This document shows positions 1-11,046 of a stretch of DNA of 64,000 nucleotides, in pieces; position 1 is the first letter of the stretch; every line of letters begins with the position of its first letter. Below the pieces are notes generated by a model. It was not told the origin of the DNA. It was given only the letters and a program-made list of their open reading frames with translations, and did no database searches. Made by a program: the position numbers and the translations under genes. The DNA comes from Erigeron canadensis (Eukaryota; Streptophyta; Magnoliopsida; Asterales; Asteraceae): the NCBI RefSeq assembly GCF_010389155.1, contig NC_057765.1:24988980-25052979 (forward strand), in the 5' to 3' direction.

Positions 1-237
1 GCAAATATCGGATCCACGTGGCAAGAAATCACGGCCAACAAGTGCTTCTAGAACACTCGATTTGCCGCTACTTTGACTACCGACAACCGCCACTTGTGGC
101 AGCTCAATTGTTGAACTGCTTCCTAATTGCGCGAATATGTCTTGTAATTTGTTCACAATTGGAATCACGTTGTGGCCTAACGGCGATGTGTTTCCCGTGA
201 TTGGCGGCGTGGTTGGGATTGATTGTTCGTCCGCCAT
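1..237 (-). CDS. DRP3: DRP3-like dynamin, exon 1 of a paralogous copy (truncated by window edge)
   Basis: The minus strand reads 79 codons from an ATG at 237-235 to the window edge without a stop. The peptide opens [16 protein letters not shown], has the family segment [16 protein letters not shown] and the G1 P-loop GSQSSGKS, and ends in FLPRGSDIC at the switch-I region. It is nearly identical to exon 1 of the complete gene that starts at 22645, but it has an N-terminal insertion of a few residues (PPITGNTS in place of PNIA). The two copies lie about 22.4 kb apart in the same orientation, so they look like a tandem duplication. The start is supported because the same ATG context is kept in both copies. 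Whether the rest of this copy is intact lies outside the window. Confidence 0.85.
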   Translation of the reverse strand, partial: MADEQSIPTTPPITGNTSPLGHNVIPIVNKLQDIFAQLGSSSTIELPQVAVVGSQSSGKSSVLEALVGRDFLPRGSDIC

Positions 238-466
238 TGCAGTTGGATTAATTGATTGAATTGATGAAATTAATTAATTAATGGAATGAAACCCTAGAAA
301 TTTTAATTTGGGATTTTTTGAATTGATGTGTGGGGGCGGTTTAAGTAATTGAGAAAGAAATAATACAGAGAGAGTAGGAAATGGGAAGTTGAAAGTCAAT
401 CTTCATTTTCTTTGTGAACAAGAAAGTCAACTTGTAAATGTTGAGAGTCAATCTCAGTTAAGAAAA
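238..466 (-). promoter_or_regulatory. 5' flank of the truncated DRP3 copy, homologous to the flank of the complete gene
   Basis: About 230 bp upstream of the ATG can be aligned by eye with 22646-22837 upstream of the complete gene, including the shared blocks GAAAGTCAACTTGTA and GAGTCAATCTC. The AGTCAAC blocks read as W-box-like TTGACT cores on the minus strand. Homology stops at about 466, where a Helitron-like element begins. This is the likely 5'UTR and proximal promoter. The W-box role is inference only. Confidence 0.5.
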
Positions 467-752
467 ATAGCATGGTACCCGCGTTGCGCGGCGGTGTCCA
501 CAATGCGATGGCGACGGGCGGCGGTAGCGACTGATGATGGTGACGATGAATAGTGTGGACTATTATGTAAATCTAATTAATATAATGGTTAGTATAGTTG
601 TTTTAAAGGTTGGAGGACTAATGATGTTTTTGTTTCGTTTATAGTGGGGTTGTATTGTATTTAGGAGGTATTGTTTTAATGAAAGATAATTCTGATATTT
701 TCCCCCTATAACTTTCAACAGATGGTCTATTCTTTTTAATAAGAAGTATAGA
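467..752 (-). mobile_element. Short non-autonomous Helitron-like element (minus orientation)
   Basis: On the minus strand the element opens with TCTATACTTCTTATTAAAA (5' TC at 752-751). It ends with a GC-rich hairpin region CCGCCGCGCAACGCGGGTAC followed by CATGCTAT at about 470, where a Helitron would normally end in CTAG. Its interior resembles the element at 13471-13721. It sits about 230 bp upstream of the DRP3 start codon, where the homology between the two DRP3 flanks stops. No replication-helicase ORF is present. The degenerate CTAT terminus lowers confidence. Confidence 0.5.
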
Positions 753-812
753 TAAAAATAGTAGTAAAACAAAATCATATAAGTTAAGTTGAGCCATAAT
801 AAAATCAAGTAA

Positions 813-1714
813 GAGGGTGTTTGGGGTTGTGATTCAGAAGAGATTTTTAGGTTATTGCGTTTACAAAATGTAAATAATCAGTTTTTAGTGTTTGGGTAAA
901 AAGTGCCAAAAATTGATTTTCTGCAATTAAAAGATCACAAAACGCAATTTTTCAAAATTACCCCCTCCCCTACTGCACCAAAACCCAATTATGTAAAACC
1001 AATATCCCACAATTTATATTACCCCACTACCTTTTATATATCTACCTCAGTGCCCCTGTTTTGTTCGATTTCTTTTTGTTGTACGTTACTTTCAAAACTC
1101 AGCAATGTACTTGGTTTTTAATTGATTCGTTTATATCTATATATTTTATATAAACAGTTGTTTAATATCGAAAGATAGTTAATATCAAATATAATTTTTT
1201 ATTTATTAAACATATAAGGATTTCAACAAGTATATATAATCATAGGTGTAATCATCAGTTTCAACAAGATGGTACTAGTCATAATAACCATTTTAAGCAA
1301 TTGGTCTAATGGGTCTATTCAACCAGATGAAACTCGACGAAGTGTAACTTTAAATTTCATAGCTTTTTGATCTTTTAATTCCAAAAACCATCTGATTATT
1401 CTGTTTGGCTGTAGCTAGCATGACATAGGTGGTAGGCATGGTTTGGATTGTTGGAAACACACATACATCTGATTAGTATTAAGTCATAATAATTATTTGA
1501 TGAATGTCTTTTGTTGTCATTTTACTTATAACTTTTAAGATTATATATTTTTGCCAAACACTTAAGACGTTAATTATCTGATTATTGTGTTATTAAACGA
1601 CATAATCAAATCTAAACAGTATCTTTCAAACAATACGTTTTGTTACAGCTAATTATCTGATTCTGATTATTCAAAACGCATAATCTATTTTTAAAAGTAA
1701 TCTCAAACACCCCC
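813..1714. mobile_element. Non-autonomous TIR DNA transposon with GGGTGTTTG termini
   Basis: The left end reads GAGGGTGTTTGGGGTTGTGA and the reverse complement of the right end reads AGGGGGTGTTTGAGATTAC. Both are followed by similar subterminal sequence (TTATTGCGTTTACAAAA and TTATGCGTTTTGAATAA). Such ends are common in plant hAT-like and related MITEs. I found no clean target-site duplication and no transposase ORF, so the superfamily stays open. Confidence 0.45.
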
Positions 1715-2218
1715 TAAATTACTTTTAGTTTTGGAATAAAAATATCCCCGTTTAAATGTTTAATTAGTATTATTACATGTCAATCTTTAAAATAAATAAA
1801 AAACACAACTATATATTTGACTTTATTCTCGTTTATATTAAAGCCTAATCTGAATATTAATCTTAACAATGAATAAATAAAATGAGTTGATAGGTGTTAT
1901 TACATTCACTTTAGTTCTTGATATCTTTGTTGGTTATTTTAAACTATTTGAGTTTCTTTTTTTATTATTATTTTATAAGCACACATTATACATACATGTA
2001 TAATTTTTATATTTGGTGGGAAATCGATTTCTCTTTAGAAAAGGTTAATATGAACTTATTGCCTTAGGCTGCTCCCAAAAAGTTGGCAACACTACTAGTT
2101 GCTATGTCATTTTTTGTCATAGAAGTTATATATATATCATCATTATTATACTAATATACGTATCTGCCAATAATACCTCATCACTTTAGTACATTGTACA
2201 TGCATCAAATATTGTTAA
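1715..2218. other. AT-rich intergenic DNA, no gene seen
   Basis: The sequence is AT-rich with short homopolymer runs and no ORF that resembles a known family. I see no terminal repeats that would delimit an element here. Confidence 0.5.
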
Positions 2219-2252
2219 CTAGTTAACATCACTCGGGCTTTGCCCCGGGAGA
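2219..2252 (-). mobile_element. Helitron 3' terminus (minus orientation)
   Basis: Read on the minus strand, a GC-rich hairpin CTCCCGGGGCAAAGCCCGAG is followed about 9 bp later by CTAG and then a host T. This is the usual Helitron 3' end. The matching 5' TC end was not found, so the element's extent to the right is unknown and may include the repeats and gene fragments up to about 4.3 kb. Confidence 0.45.
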
Positions 2253-2769
2253 CATAACGTTTTTTTGAAAGCTTTATACACACGGAATATACACTCGTTT
2301 GTTTTTTTGTTTAAACACATGTTCGAAAATGTATGATTGTGTACAAACGTAATATACAGTAATCATTTACATGATCAATTCTATTAATAGTTGAAGAAAA
2401 AAAAAATTGTTAATCATATAGCTAACTATATATGTTCAATTGAAAAAAAAAAATTTGGCAAAACGGAAAAAAGGAAGGAAAATGCACTAAAACTATACTA
2501 TTATATGTGAAATATGAAAAGAAATGGAAAATATCATATAAATCATTGTAGAAATTGTACAAAATAGAAAGACAGATGAACGTGAATACCATATTAACTT
2601 TGTACAATATATTGTAAAGAGCCAAAAACAACTTAAAGAACGAAAACTTTAGTTAAAAGTATAAAGCAAAAGTAAAAGCTCAAAAAATAAAAATAAAAAC
2701 TACACCCATTTGAGTAAAGACTTAACTGTTAGTTAGAAAAAAAGACCTCATTTTCATCCGTTATTGTTA

Positions 2770-2965
2770 CCCGTTAGAAACTCAAACAGAAGTTGACGGC
2801 CGTTAAAAAAGAGGACTACTGTTGCAAGATATTAAACAATAGGGACTAATAATGCTGAAAAATCCGTTAAAAACTCAAACAAAAGTTAACGGCCGTTAAA
2901 AAAAGGACTATTGTTGCAGACTAGTAACGGCAGGGACTGATGTTGCTGAAAAAGTGTGACGCACG
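2770..2965. repeat. Direct tandem duplication, period about 94 bp
   Basis: Two consecutive copies share CCGTTA(G/A)AAACTCAAAC, then AACGGCCGTTAAAAAA, then GGACTA(C/T)TGTTGCA. The copies start near 2770 and 2864. The perfect palindrome AACGGCCGTT is present in the second copy and one base off in the first (GACGGCCGTT). No coding role is visible. The stretch 2260-2770 is otherwise AT-rich with nothing recognisable. Confidence 0.6.
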
Positions 2966-2984
2966 GAAATCAAGCAACTCTATT

Positions 2985-3008
2985 TATATATATATATATA
3001 TATATATA
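2985..3008. repeat. (TA)n microsatellite
   Basis: About 12 TA units in a row. Short ORFs on both strands across this tract (TYR-ILE runs) are products of the repeat. Confidence 0.9.
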
Positions 3009-3089
3009 ATTAGTGAACTCTTTGGATCTCATGGTCTTACAATGCAACTTCCTTATACAATAGTTTGTGATGTTGATCAGTCGTATAGA

Positions 3090-3460
3090 CATAGACAGGC
3101 AAGAAATTTGAAACATATCCAAAGATGCAAAATTAAGAATGAAAAAAGAAATATAATTAATGACAAGCACAAAGATAAGTGGCATATTGGGTTCAAATCA
3201 GGATAGCATTAGAGCCAATCTATTTGCGATTTCAAAAGGAAATGTGATGCACAAGAACGAGATTTCTTACGTTGATTTAGTTGAAGATTTCGATCTAGAT
3301 GATGATGTTACTAATGTTGAGTGCTCGGATTAGGAAACTTATGACATATATGGCACCTTTTATTTCTAGTGGGAAGAATGATAAAGATCTTCAGATAAAA
3401 GGCCCTTTGAGGACTTTGGTACAAAAATTGTTCTTGAACTCTCATTCATGCAGTGGCAAG
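3090..3460. repeat. Dispersed gene-fragment-like repeat, copy 1
   Basis: The block with GACAAGCACAAAGATAAGTGG, GAGCCAATCT and a later AAAGATCTTCAGATAAAAGG is shared with 37640-37945. Its second half, from GAGTGCT(C)GGATTAGGAAACTT to CCTTTGAGGACT, is shared with 11700-11880. The three copies are diverged and none has a long ORF. Because copy 1 sits next to an F-box pseudogene, it may derive from the same gene or its neighbourhood, but I cannot show that. Confidence 0.5.
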
Positions 3461-3569
3461 ATTAAGACACAACAAAAGGAAAAAATATATGTTGGTTTTA
3501 TAATGAATAATATTTCATATTTTCATATTAGATATACATTATATCTTTCAATTGGAACTTTACAGATTA

Positions 3570-4290
3570 TTCATTCAAGTGATCTAACAGAATTAAAGTT
3601 TCCGTGTAGAAACAACAAAGAATGAACCAAATGCACCATTGATCCCAAGATTTTTGATGGCTCGTGTGTGTGGCTCATAAGCTTCAAGTGTTGGCATCCC
3701 ATATTTATGTGTCGATGTTTTCATAATAGGTTAGTCATTCTTCCTAATTCCCAGTACCTTCTTCTCTAATGATGCATCTGGTATATATGTTGATCAGTTG
3801 ATGGTGTATAGCTTCGTGAACGATGTCAAAACACCATCTTCCACCATCATCCATACACCACAAACTCGTTTCTTGGCGTCATCAAAGTTTTCAGGTAGAG
3901 CAAGAGACTCCTTTATTTTAGAAATGGAAAAATCGTTAAAAAACCGGTGTGCTATACGCCTACATTATGAGGAAGGTGTATTTCGCTAAAGTCTTCGGTT
4001 ACCATATCAAACGCAACAACAAGATTAATATCCCTCTCATAAGCTTTCCAATAAATACGTTGATCATCTATAGCTACCGGAGACCAGTATTCATAACTAA
4101 TTGACTTAGGAGGTAGGTTACCACGTGGAACTCTCCAACCCCGTGAGCTTAACGTAAACACCATAACCAGGTTAAGATATTCACCATAACTGATCATTAC
4201 AATCATAGGGTCAAAACTAGGACAAAGCCAAAACCTAAAACAACATGGATACCTTTGTTCAGATACCTTGTTAAATATGAACATGGATCA
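3570..4290 (-). pseudogene. F-box protein gene remnant (F-box-associated domain only)
   Basis: An open stretch at 3952-4284 (minus) reads like the F-box-associated (FBA) interaction domain: VFTLSSRGWRVPRGNLPPKS, then VAIDDQRIYWKAYERD, then NLVVAFDMVTEDFSEIHLPH. Past a frameshift at about 3950-3980 the minus strand continues with LPENFDDAKKRVCGVWMMVE and, after in-frame stops, KYGMPTLEAYEPHTR and a GSFFV-like end. In this family the FBA domain recognises substrates for an SCF ubiquitin ligase, and an N-terminal F-box binds SKP1. No F-box is found upstream; the sequence past about 4290 runs into copia-derived DNA. Frameshift, stops and the missing N-terminus make this a truncated pseudogene. 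Confidence 0.75.
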
Positions 4291-4972
4291 AGGTCATTTC
4301 ATAATTTAACGATTCTGTTTCTCATTCTATAACTAATTAATGATTACGAAATATAACCGACACCCATCTGGATTTATTTAGGCACGACCATGCAAACATG
4401 TTAATTAGTCCTAATGAGGGCGCCAAATGGTATCGTACTTCAACTTTCAAGTTGAAGGAACAAATCATGTATTGATTACACGTGTCAGTCATCATATTTC
4501 ACTACACTTACTGAAAATAGTCTCTTATGTACTCCCTTATTTAGGAGAGTTAGAACTATATCAAGTAAGTGCAATTCATACATGCTGACCTGCTTGTATC
4601 TCAAGTCTAAGGATAGATAAAGTAACCATTTACGAATTTCACTTAATGACGTCGATCCATAAAGTGATAAATTCGTTAGTGGGGTAGTCCGATATGCATC
4701 AACCATGGATATCATGTGAGTTTGGTGGGGCCATCCATTATATATTCCAAGAATATAACCAATCACTCAGATTTGTCTTAGTTTAGTTATATTCCCATAT
4801 AATTAATCGATAATGGACAATTTATAATATTTAATAAAATATTCAAGGATTAAACATGCAAATATATGACACAATTTAATATTAAATGAAATCAAACATA
4901 TCAAGTACTTTATTTCATTATGGAAAATATAAATTGTTTAACATCCCTTATCCAAATACCGAAACAACAGAT

Positions 4973-7900
4973 TTACATGAAATAACTAGCTAATTTAAGT
5001 CCTATGCCCTCGGCATGCCTTTCAAGCTTGGGCCTAGACAAAGCTTTTGTGAAAGGATCAGCTAAGTTAAAATCTGTGTGAACTTTGAGTAATTTAATAT
5101 CCCCAAGTTCGATCTGCTCACGAACATAGTGATATCGTCTAGCATAATGTCTGACACCTTTCTGAACTCCGGGTTCGTTGGCAATGATTAATGCACCAGT
5201 ATTATCACAGTACATATCAGTGGGTAAGTCACTCGAGGGGATCACGTCAAGCCCGCTAATGAACTTCCTTATCCAGACTGCTTCCATTGCGGCTTCTGAG
5301 GCGGCAATGTACTCAGACTCTGTTGCAGACATGGCAACTGTGGTTTGCTTCTTGCTTTTCCAGTCCACAGCACCTCCATTGAAAACGAAGACGAATCATG
5401 ACTGAGACTTTGTGTCATTTTTGTCAGTTTGAAATCCAGCATCACGGTATCCGGTCACTTTGAGCTCTAAGTCTGGATTTCCTCCATACACCAAAAACAT
5501 ATCTTTAATAGCTCGTAGGTACTTCAGAATGTTTTTAACAGCAGTCCAGTGGCTTTCACCTGGATTCTGTTGATATCGGCTAACGATGTTTTGCACGAAC
5601 GCAACATTGGGTCTAGTAGATCTAACCGCATACATAATAGATCCCACAGCCGAAGCATAAGGGACTCTACGCATACGCTCCACCTCATTAGGTGTAGTAG
5701 CACCCTGTTTGACAGATAAACTAAGTCCTTCTAGCATAGGTATAGACCCACGCTTAGAATTTTCCATCTTGAATCGCTTCAAGACCTTATCAATATAAGC
5801 ACTTTGACTTAGTCCAATTAATCGCTTTGATCTATCTCGGTAGATCTTGATTCCAAGAATAAATGTCGCTTCTCCTAAATCTTTCATGGCAAAACACTTT
5901 CCAAGATGGGATTTAACATCTTGCAACATTGGAATGTGTTTTCCTATGATCAATATGTCATCAACATACAAGACAAAGAAAGTAACATTACTCCCACTAG
6001 CTTTGCGATATACACATGGCTCATCGGGATTTTGAACGAAACCAAACTTTTTGATTTCTTCATCAAACCGCTTGTTCCAACTTCTTGATGCTTGCTTTAG
6101 TCCATAAATGGACCTTTGAAGCTTGCATACTTTGTTGGGATGTATTGGATCAATAAAACCTTCAGGTTGATCCATATAGACTTCTTCATCCAAGTAACCA
6201 TTTAAGAAGGCAATCTTAACATATATTTGTCATATCTCAAAGTCATAGTACGCAGCTATGGCTAAGAGAATCCTAATAGCTCTAATGTCCACAACTGGAG
6301 AAAAGGTCTCATCATAGTTAACACCAAAACGTTGAGTATAACCTTTCGCCACGAGACAAGCTTTATAGGTGTGTACATTTCCATCCATGTCCGTCTTCTT
6401 CTTGAAGATCCACTTACACCCAACAGTTTGAGCATTCTGTGGAAGATCAACCAAGCTCCAGACTTGATTGTCTTTCATGGATTTCATTTCCACCTTCGTA
6501 GCTTCAAGCCATTTGTCAGATTCCGGATCTGATAATGCAGCTTTGAAATTTGGAGGCTCATCGAGATCCCCAAAAACGTCTTCTTCTACCATCAGACATA
6601 ATCTGTCAGTAGGCCGTCTTGTCCTTTCGGACCTACGAAGTGGAATCGCTTCATCATCATCGACTTGAGGTTCATCACTTTGAACATCCCCCCCCCCAAG
6701 TTGATGATTGCTAGGAGCTTCAGAAGGTGACACATCTTCCTCTTGAGTCTCATTAAGTTCTACAACCCTCCCACTGTTCTTTTGAGCTAATTTCTTTTCA
6801 AAGAATTCAGCATATCGAGCAACGCGAACAGTGTTTTTGACGGGATCATAGAAGTCGTAACCCATCGTTTTCTTAGGGTATCCAACAAAGATGCACTTAG
6901 TAGTTCCAGGTTCAAGTTTGTCAAGCGTATCGCGCTTCACAAGTGCCTCACATCCCCAGACTCTTAAGTAAGACAAATTAGGGACATCTCCATGCCATAA
7001 TTCATATGGAGTCTTGTCAACCTTCTTGGTTGGAACCATATTAAGAATGCGTACAGCAGTCTCTAGAGCATAATTCCAAAACGAAAATGGGAGAGTCGTA
7101 AGGGTCATCATTGATCTCACCATGTCTAGCAAGGTTCGATTTCTCCTTTCAGGCACTCCATTATGCTGAGGAGTGTATGGAGGAGTAAGCTGTTAGACAA
7201 TTCCACACGCTTTCAGAAAATCCTTAAACTCTTGGCTTAAGTATTCACCATCTCGATCCGAATGAAGAATCTTGATGGTTTTGCCGAGTTGATTTTGTAC
7301 TTCATTTTTAAACTCTTTGAATGTTTCAATCACTTCATGTTTATGTTTAAGCAAGTAAACATAACCATAACGACTGAAATCATCCGTAAAAGTTATGAAG
7401 TAGCTAACTCCTTTCCTTGACACACGTCTAAATGGACCGCAAACATCGGTATGAATGAGTCCAAGAAGATCTTTAGCCCTTTCCGGCGTATGCTTAAAAG
7501 GTTTTCTTGTCATCTTGCCAGAAACACATGACTCGCATTTATCAAATGATTCATCATTTAATTTTAAGGTCCCTTCACGTTGAAGTCTTTCAATGCGATT
7601 TTTGCCAATGTGTGCAAGACGACAGTGCCAAAGATAGGTAGAGTCCAAGTCCGTCTTGGCTCTTTTGCTAACATTATACATTGAATTATTTGAATCACAA
7701 CCACGCATATCAATTTCATAAATACCATCATAAGCAATAGCATCAAAATAATGAACATTATTTTTAGAAACTGAAATACCAATATCATTAAAAACATTAA
7801 TGAATCCGTTTTCTTTCAACAAAGAAACTGAAACGACACCTCTAGTAATAGATGGTGCATAATGACAATTGGCTAAAACAATAATTAAACCGAAAGGAAG

Positions 7901-8143
7901 AACTAAATGATATTCTCCAATAGCTTCAACAGGTGTCGGCAGACCATTGCCCATGACCAATTGCAAAGCTCCGGGCTTCAACTTCCTCCTTTTCCTAAGT
8001 GCCTGTAATTCATTACAGATATGAGTTCCACAGCCAGTGTCACAAACCCATGATCTACGCTTAGTTAAGGAAAATAATTCAATAGTGAAGATACCTGAAG
8101 TACTAGCGTTGCTAGCTTGCTTCGTCTTCACATTCAACTCGGC
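4973..8143 (-). pseudogene. Ty1/copia pol (protease, integrase, RT, RNase H), broken
   Basis: One frame covers the pol region, interrupted by stops at about 7191 (after ACGIV), 6231 (after YDFEI) and 5394 (after KSQS). Protease: the aspartic motif CDTGCGTHIC is present. Integrase: the HHCC zinc site (HCRLAHIG ... CESC) is followed by the DDE core, with D in HTDVCGPF, D in HSDRDGEYLS and E in GVPERRNRTLL. Reverse transcriptase: YVDDILIIG is intact. RNase H: TESEYIAASEAAMEAVW and YCDNTGALIIANEP. The residues expected at the stops in related elements are Ser, Trp and Gly, so single substitutions explain each stop. Many active-site residues survive, which suggests a moderately young but dead copy. 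Confidence 0.9.
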
Positions 8144-8809
8144 AAGACACTAAGGACAGTTCCTCTTCTAGTGCCCGACTTCATTACAATGATGACAGCT
8201 CTGGTCTTTAGCCGTTGTACCCTTTTTCGTTAGAGGCATTTCATTGCCCTTAGCGATTGGTTGTTTTCTTTTCTGGACTCTTCCCCCCTTGGTCGCAAGA
8301 ACTTGGGGTGTTGGAAATTTCTTTGGAAGCACCTTTTCATACTCAATTATCATAGCATGAAGTTCAGCAACGGTATTACTTGTGCTATGCATATGATAGT
8401 TGCTCACAAAATCCTTAAAATCCTTAGGAAGAGACTTGAGAATTATCCCAATCATAATCAGGGGAGCATAAGCATGATTCAACCTTTCCAATTCCTCAAA
8501 GTACATTTTCATTCTTAGTACATGAGGTCTAACCGGTGTTCCTTGCTCATGTTGTAAGCAATGAATTGTTTTATGCGGTTCATACAAATTCATCTCAGTT
8601 TGCTTTCCATACATGGTACTGGATGCACTCAACTCACTAGTTGTAGCATCAATCCTCGGAACAACATATCTCTCCTTATCAAGGACTTCATAGCTATTTA
8701 GAACTATTCTCGGCTTATGAATGAGATCATTGGAGTTTGGTCCAAAAAGATTTTCTCTTTCAAACTTTTGCCGAAAAGCATTGGTGTTTGTGGAAGGATC
8801 TATTGCCAT
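8144..8809 (-). pseudogene. Ty1/copia gag (nucleocapsid zinc knuckle broken by a stop)
   Basis: The minus-strand ORF starts MAIDPSTNTNAFRQKFE at 8809. It contains the copia Gag helical region (MKMYFEELERLNHAYAPLIM, then ILKSLPKDFKDFV) and a C-terminal CCHC zinc knuckle CHHCNEVGH. The knuckle is interrupted by a TAG directly after the His, where Trp is usual; KRNC follows in frame and completes the CX2CX4HX4C spacing. A second TAG occurs three codons later, before the protease region. Gag would form the virus-like particle that packages element RNA; this copy cannot be read through to pol. Confidence 0.85.
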
Positions 8810-10331
8810 CTACAAAACAGATTAAATTCAAAAATCAGTATTTTCGATAATCAATCCTTAAGAAATTAATTACTCAATGTTTACAAAATAAACAATTAAT
8901 TTCATTAAGGCTAGGATCCAATTGACATACACCCATTTCATCAGTTGATCTGCTAGAAATGATTGCACTCAAAAGGTAAGTGACGATCAGTAATTGCATT
9001 ACATGTGCAATTCCTAGTAAGACTGGGACCTACAAATGAAACTTGATTCATTAAGTGATTTGTATTCATGTTTTGTCCCATCTTTTGGCGCGGGTCAAGG
9101 TCTCACCGCTTAACTCGCTTTAAGTCGTCCAACCAAGAACGCGCAAATTTGCCCACCACTGTGTACCAGTGAGTAAAACAACAGCCACATGTGTCCTTTA
9201 CAAATTGGATGGCAAATGACTTAAGTTTATTGGGTCATTCAATTTGATGTGTGATCAAAAAGTTATGTTTTGAAAATTCATGCATATCTTCTAAACATAA
9301 TATGTTTATAAAACTCATTTTTAATGCCTTTAAATACAAAAGAGCTCGGTAGCTCCATTTGAACTTACAAAGAAGTGCAAGGGAAAAGGTTTGCGATGAA
9401 CGCAATTAAAAACCCGCCCTTTTAGAGTTCGTTCAAATGAGTGAGCCGGTGTATCTTTTGATTTTAGGGCACCAATTTTATAAACAAAATCATTATTTCG
9501 ATAATTATTAGTCAAGTTTATTTTTTCCAAAAACAATTTGCACACAATTTTCACAAAAGGCAAAATTTAAACTTACTAAATTTACAACTTAACAATTAAG
9601 GTAAGTTACTAATATACAACTTAACAATTACGGTAACTTACTTAATTTACAACTTATCAATTAAGGTAATCAACCTAATTTTGGTCACTATGGTATAAGA
9701 TTTGGCTCCTTTTCGATATGGAAAAGATCACATACATCAAGTTACCTTGATTGCGTAAGCCAAAAATTCCATAACAAATTATCTACCATAAATAAACAAG
9801 TTGTTCATCTGGAAAATCCAGCAGCTTCACGACCAAATCTGGCCCTGAAGAAGGCCGAACTGGTCTTAGCACAAAACATGAAAGTTGTAGCCCTATGAGT
9901 CAAGCATCTACTGTAAATATTTGAGATTCCAACTCCTTATGGTTGATTAGTTATGATTATTTTAGTGAACTGGTGTCAAACAGGAATTTTCACAAAACTT
10001 AATCACATTGTCGCACAATTAGTTATTCAATTATCTAGCATAATTAACCCTAATGATCAAGATTTATATCAATATATCTAAGTAACAATCATGAATAATT
10101 TGCATGAAAAATTCATGATTTTTACTTCTTTTTAACAATTAAAAAATAAAGGTACACCATATATAAATGCAATTTATCACATAAACATGTAATTAATCAA
10201 AACTTGGATTAGGAACCCTACAAAAAAACAATTTTTTTTATTTTCTGGAAATTTTGAACCATATATATATATATATAACATTATTTGTTTCCAATTTAAA
10301 TAATGTAATTAAATTACAAAAATTAATTAAA

Positions 10332-10366
<35 letters not shown>

Positions 10367-10392
10367 TTGGTAATCAAGAAACATACATAGTA

Positions 10393-10406
10393 GGCTTGTG
10401 ATACCA
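10393..10406 (-). other. Copia primer binding site (initiator-Met tRNA type)
   Basis: Next to the LTR the minus strand reads TGGTATCACAAGCC. It matches the usual plant PBS TGGTATCAGAGC, complementary to the 3' end of initiator-Met tRNA, with mismatches after the first eight bases. It fixes the inner LTR border at 10408. Confidence 0.65.
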
Positions 10407-10407
10407 C

Positions 10408-11046
10408 TGTTGGGATATATAACAATTTATCAAATCAAATCACAAAGCACGCAGCGGAAAAAATCTATGTAGTTAATTAATTAACCAAGAAAGAAAACGT
10501 GTACCTTGAATTAAAGAGGATAAAGCAAGCAACTTTATAAAAAAGGTTTAAAGTAAAACCTCTCTACGATCGCACACACGACACTAAAATGTATGTATGC
10601 TAGTACTTGATCACGAACCGAACAACCTTTGTTATCACCCCTTAATGTCGAACCAACCAAAACCCGAAACCCTTTGTGTTTGGTGATTTCGGCTGAAGCC
10701 AAGAGAGAAGGGAGGAGAGGAGAAAACTATGAAAACCTTAAGATTTATTTTTTGTGAAAAAACCTTAGGTTTAGCTTTGTATTTATAGCCACATCTTCTT
10801 TAATTCCATATTACAAAGATAGCCTTACTCCGTTGACTCCGTTAGTTATCCGTTGACTCCGTTAGTTATGTACCGTTAACTTTTAACATCAACTAACGGT
10901 CGTCAATACATTTCGTGATCTAGTTAATTAATAAATTACATTAATTATATTAATTAATTATAATTACATTTGTGTCAAGACGTGTGAACCCGTAGGCTTA
11001 AATACTTTTCGGACATACGTTCATTTTACGTGATCATATACCTACA
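10408..11046 (-). repeat. Copia 5' LTR (639 bp)
   Basis: On the plus strand the LTR begins TGTTGGGATATATAAC next to the primer binding site and ends at ATATACCTACA; on the coding strand it starts TGTAGGTATATGATCACG. It has TG...CA termini. It includes a small tandem repeat of CCGTTGACTCCGTTAGTTAT near 10830-10870. No second copy exists in the window. Confidence 0.75.

Larger units (their letters stand above)
4330..11046 (-). mobile_element. Ty1/copia retrotransposon, degenerate, 3' LTR not found
   Basis: On the minus strand the order is 5' LTR (11046-10408), primer binding site, leader, gag, protease, integrase, reverse transcriptase and RNase H, which is the Ty1/copia order. The left end lacks any sequence resembling the LTR, so the element is 3'-truncated or was later deleted against the F-box pseudogene. 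The left limit near 4330 is only the point where F-box similarity ends; the stretch 4330-4970 looks like copia 3' noncoding DNA. The leader at 8810-10392 has no ORF of note and holds (TA)n runs near 10261 and 10336. Several in-frame stops mean it cannot encode its own polyprotein. Confidence 0.85.

Noticed and set aside
4485..4766. 93-codon minus-strand ORF as a host gene
   Set aside because: It has the look of copia 3' noncoding DNA just downstream of RNase H; no domain seen.
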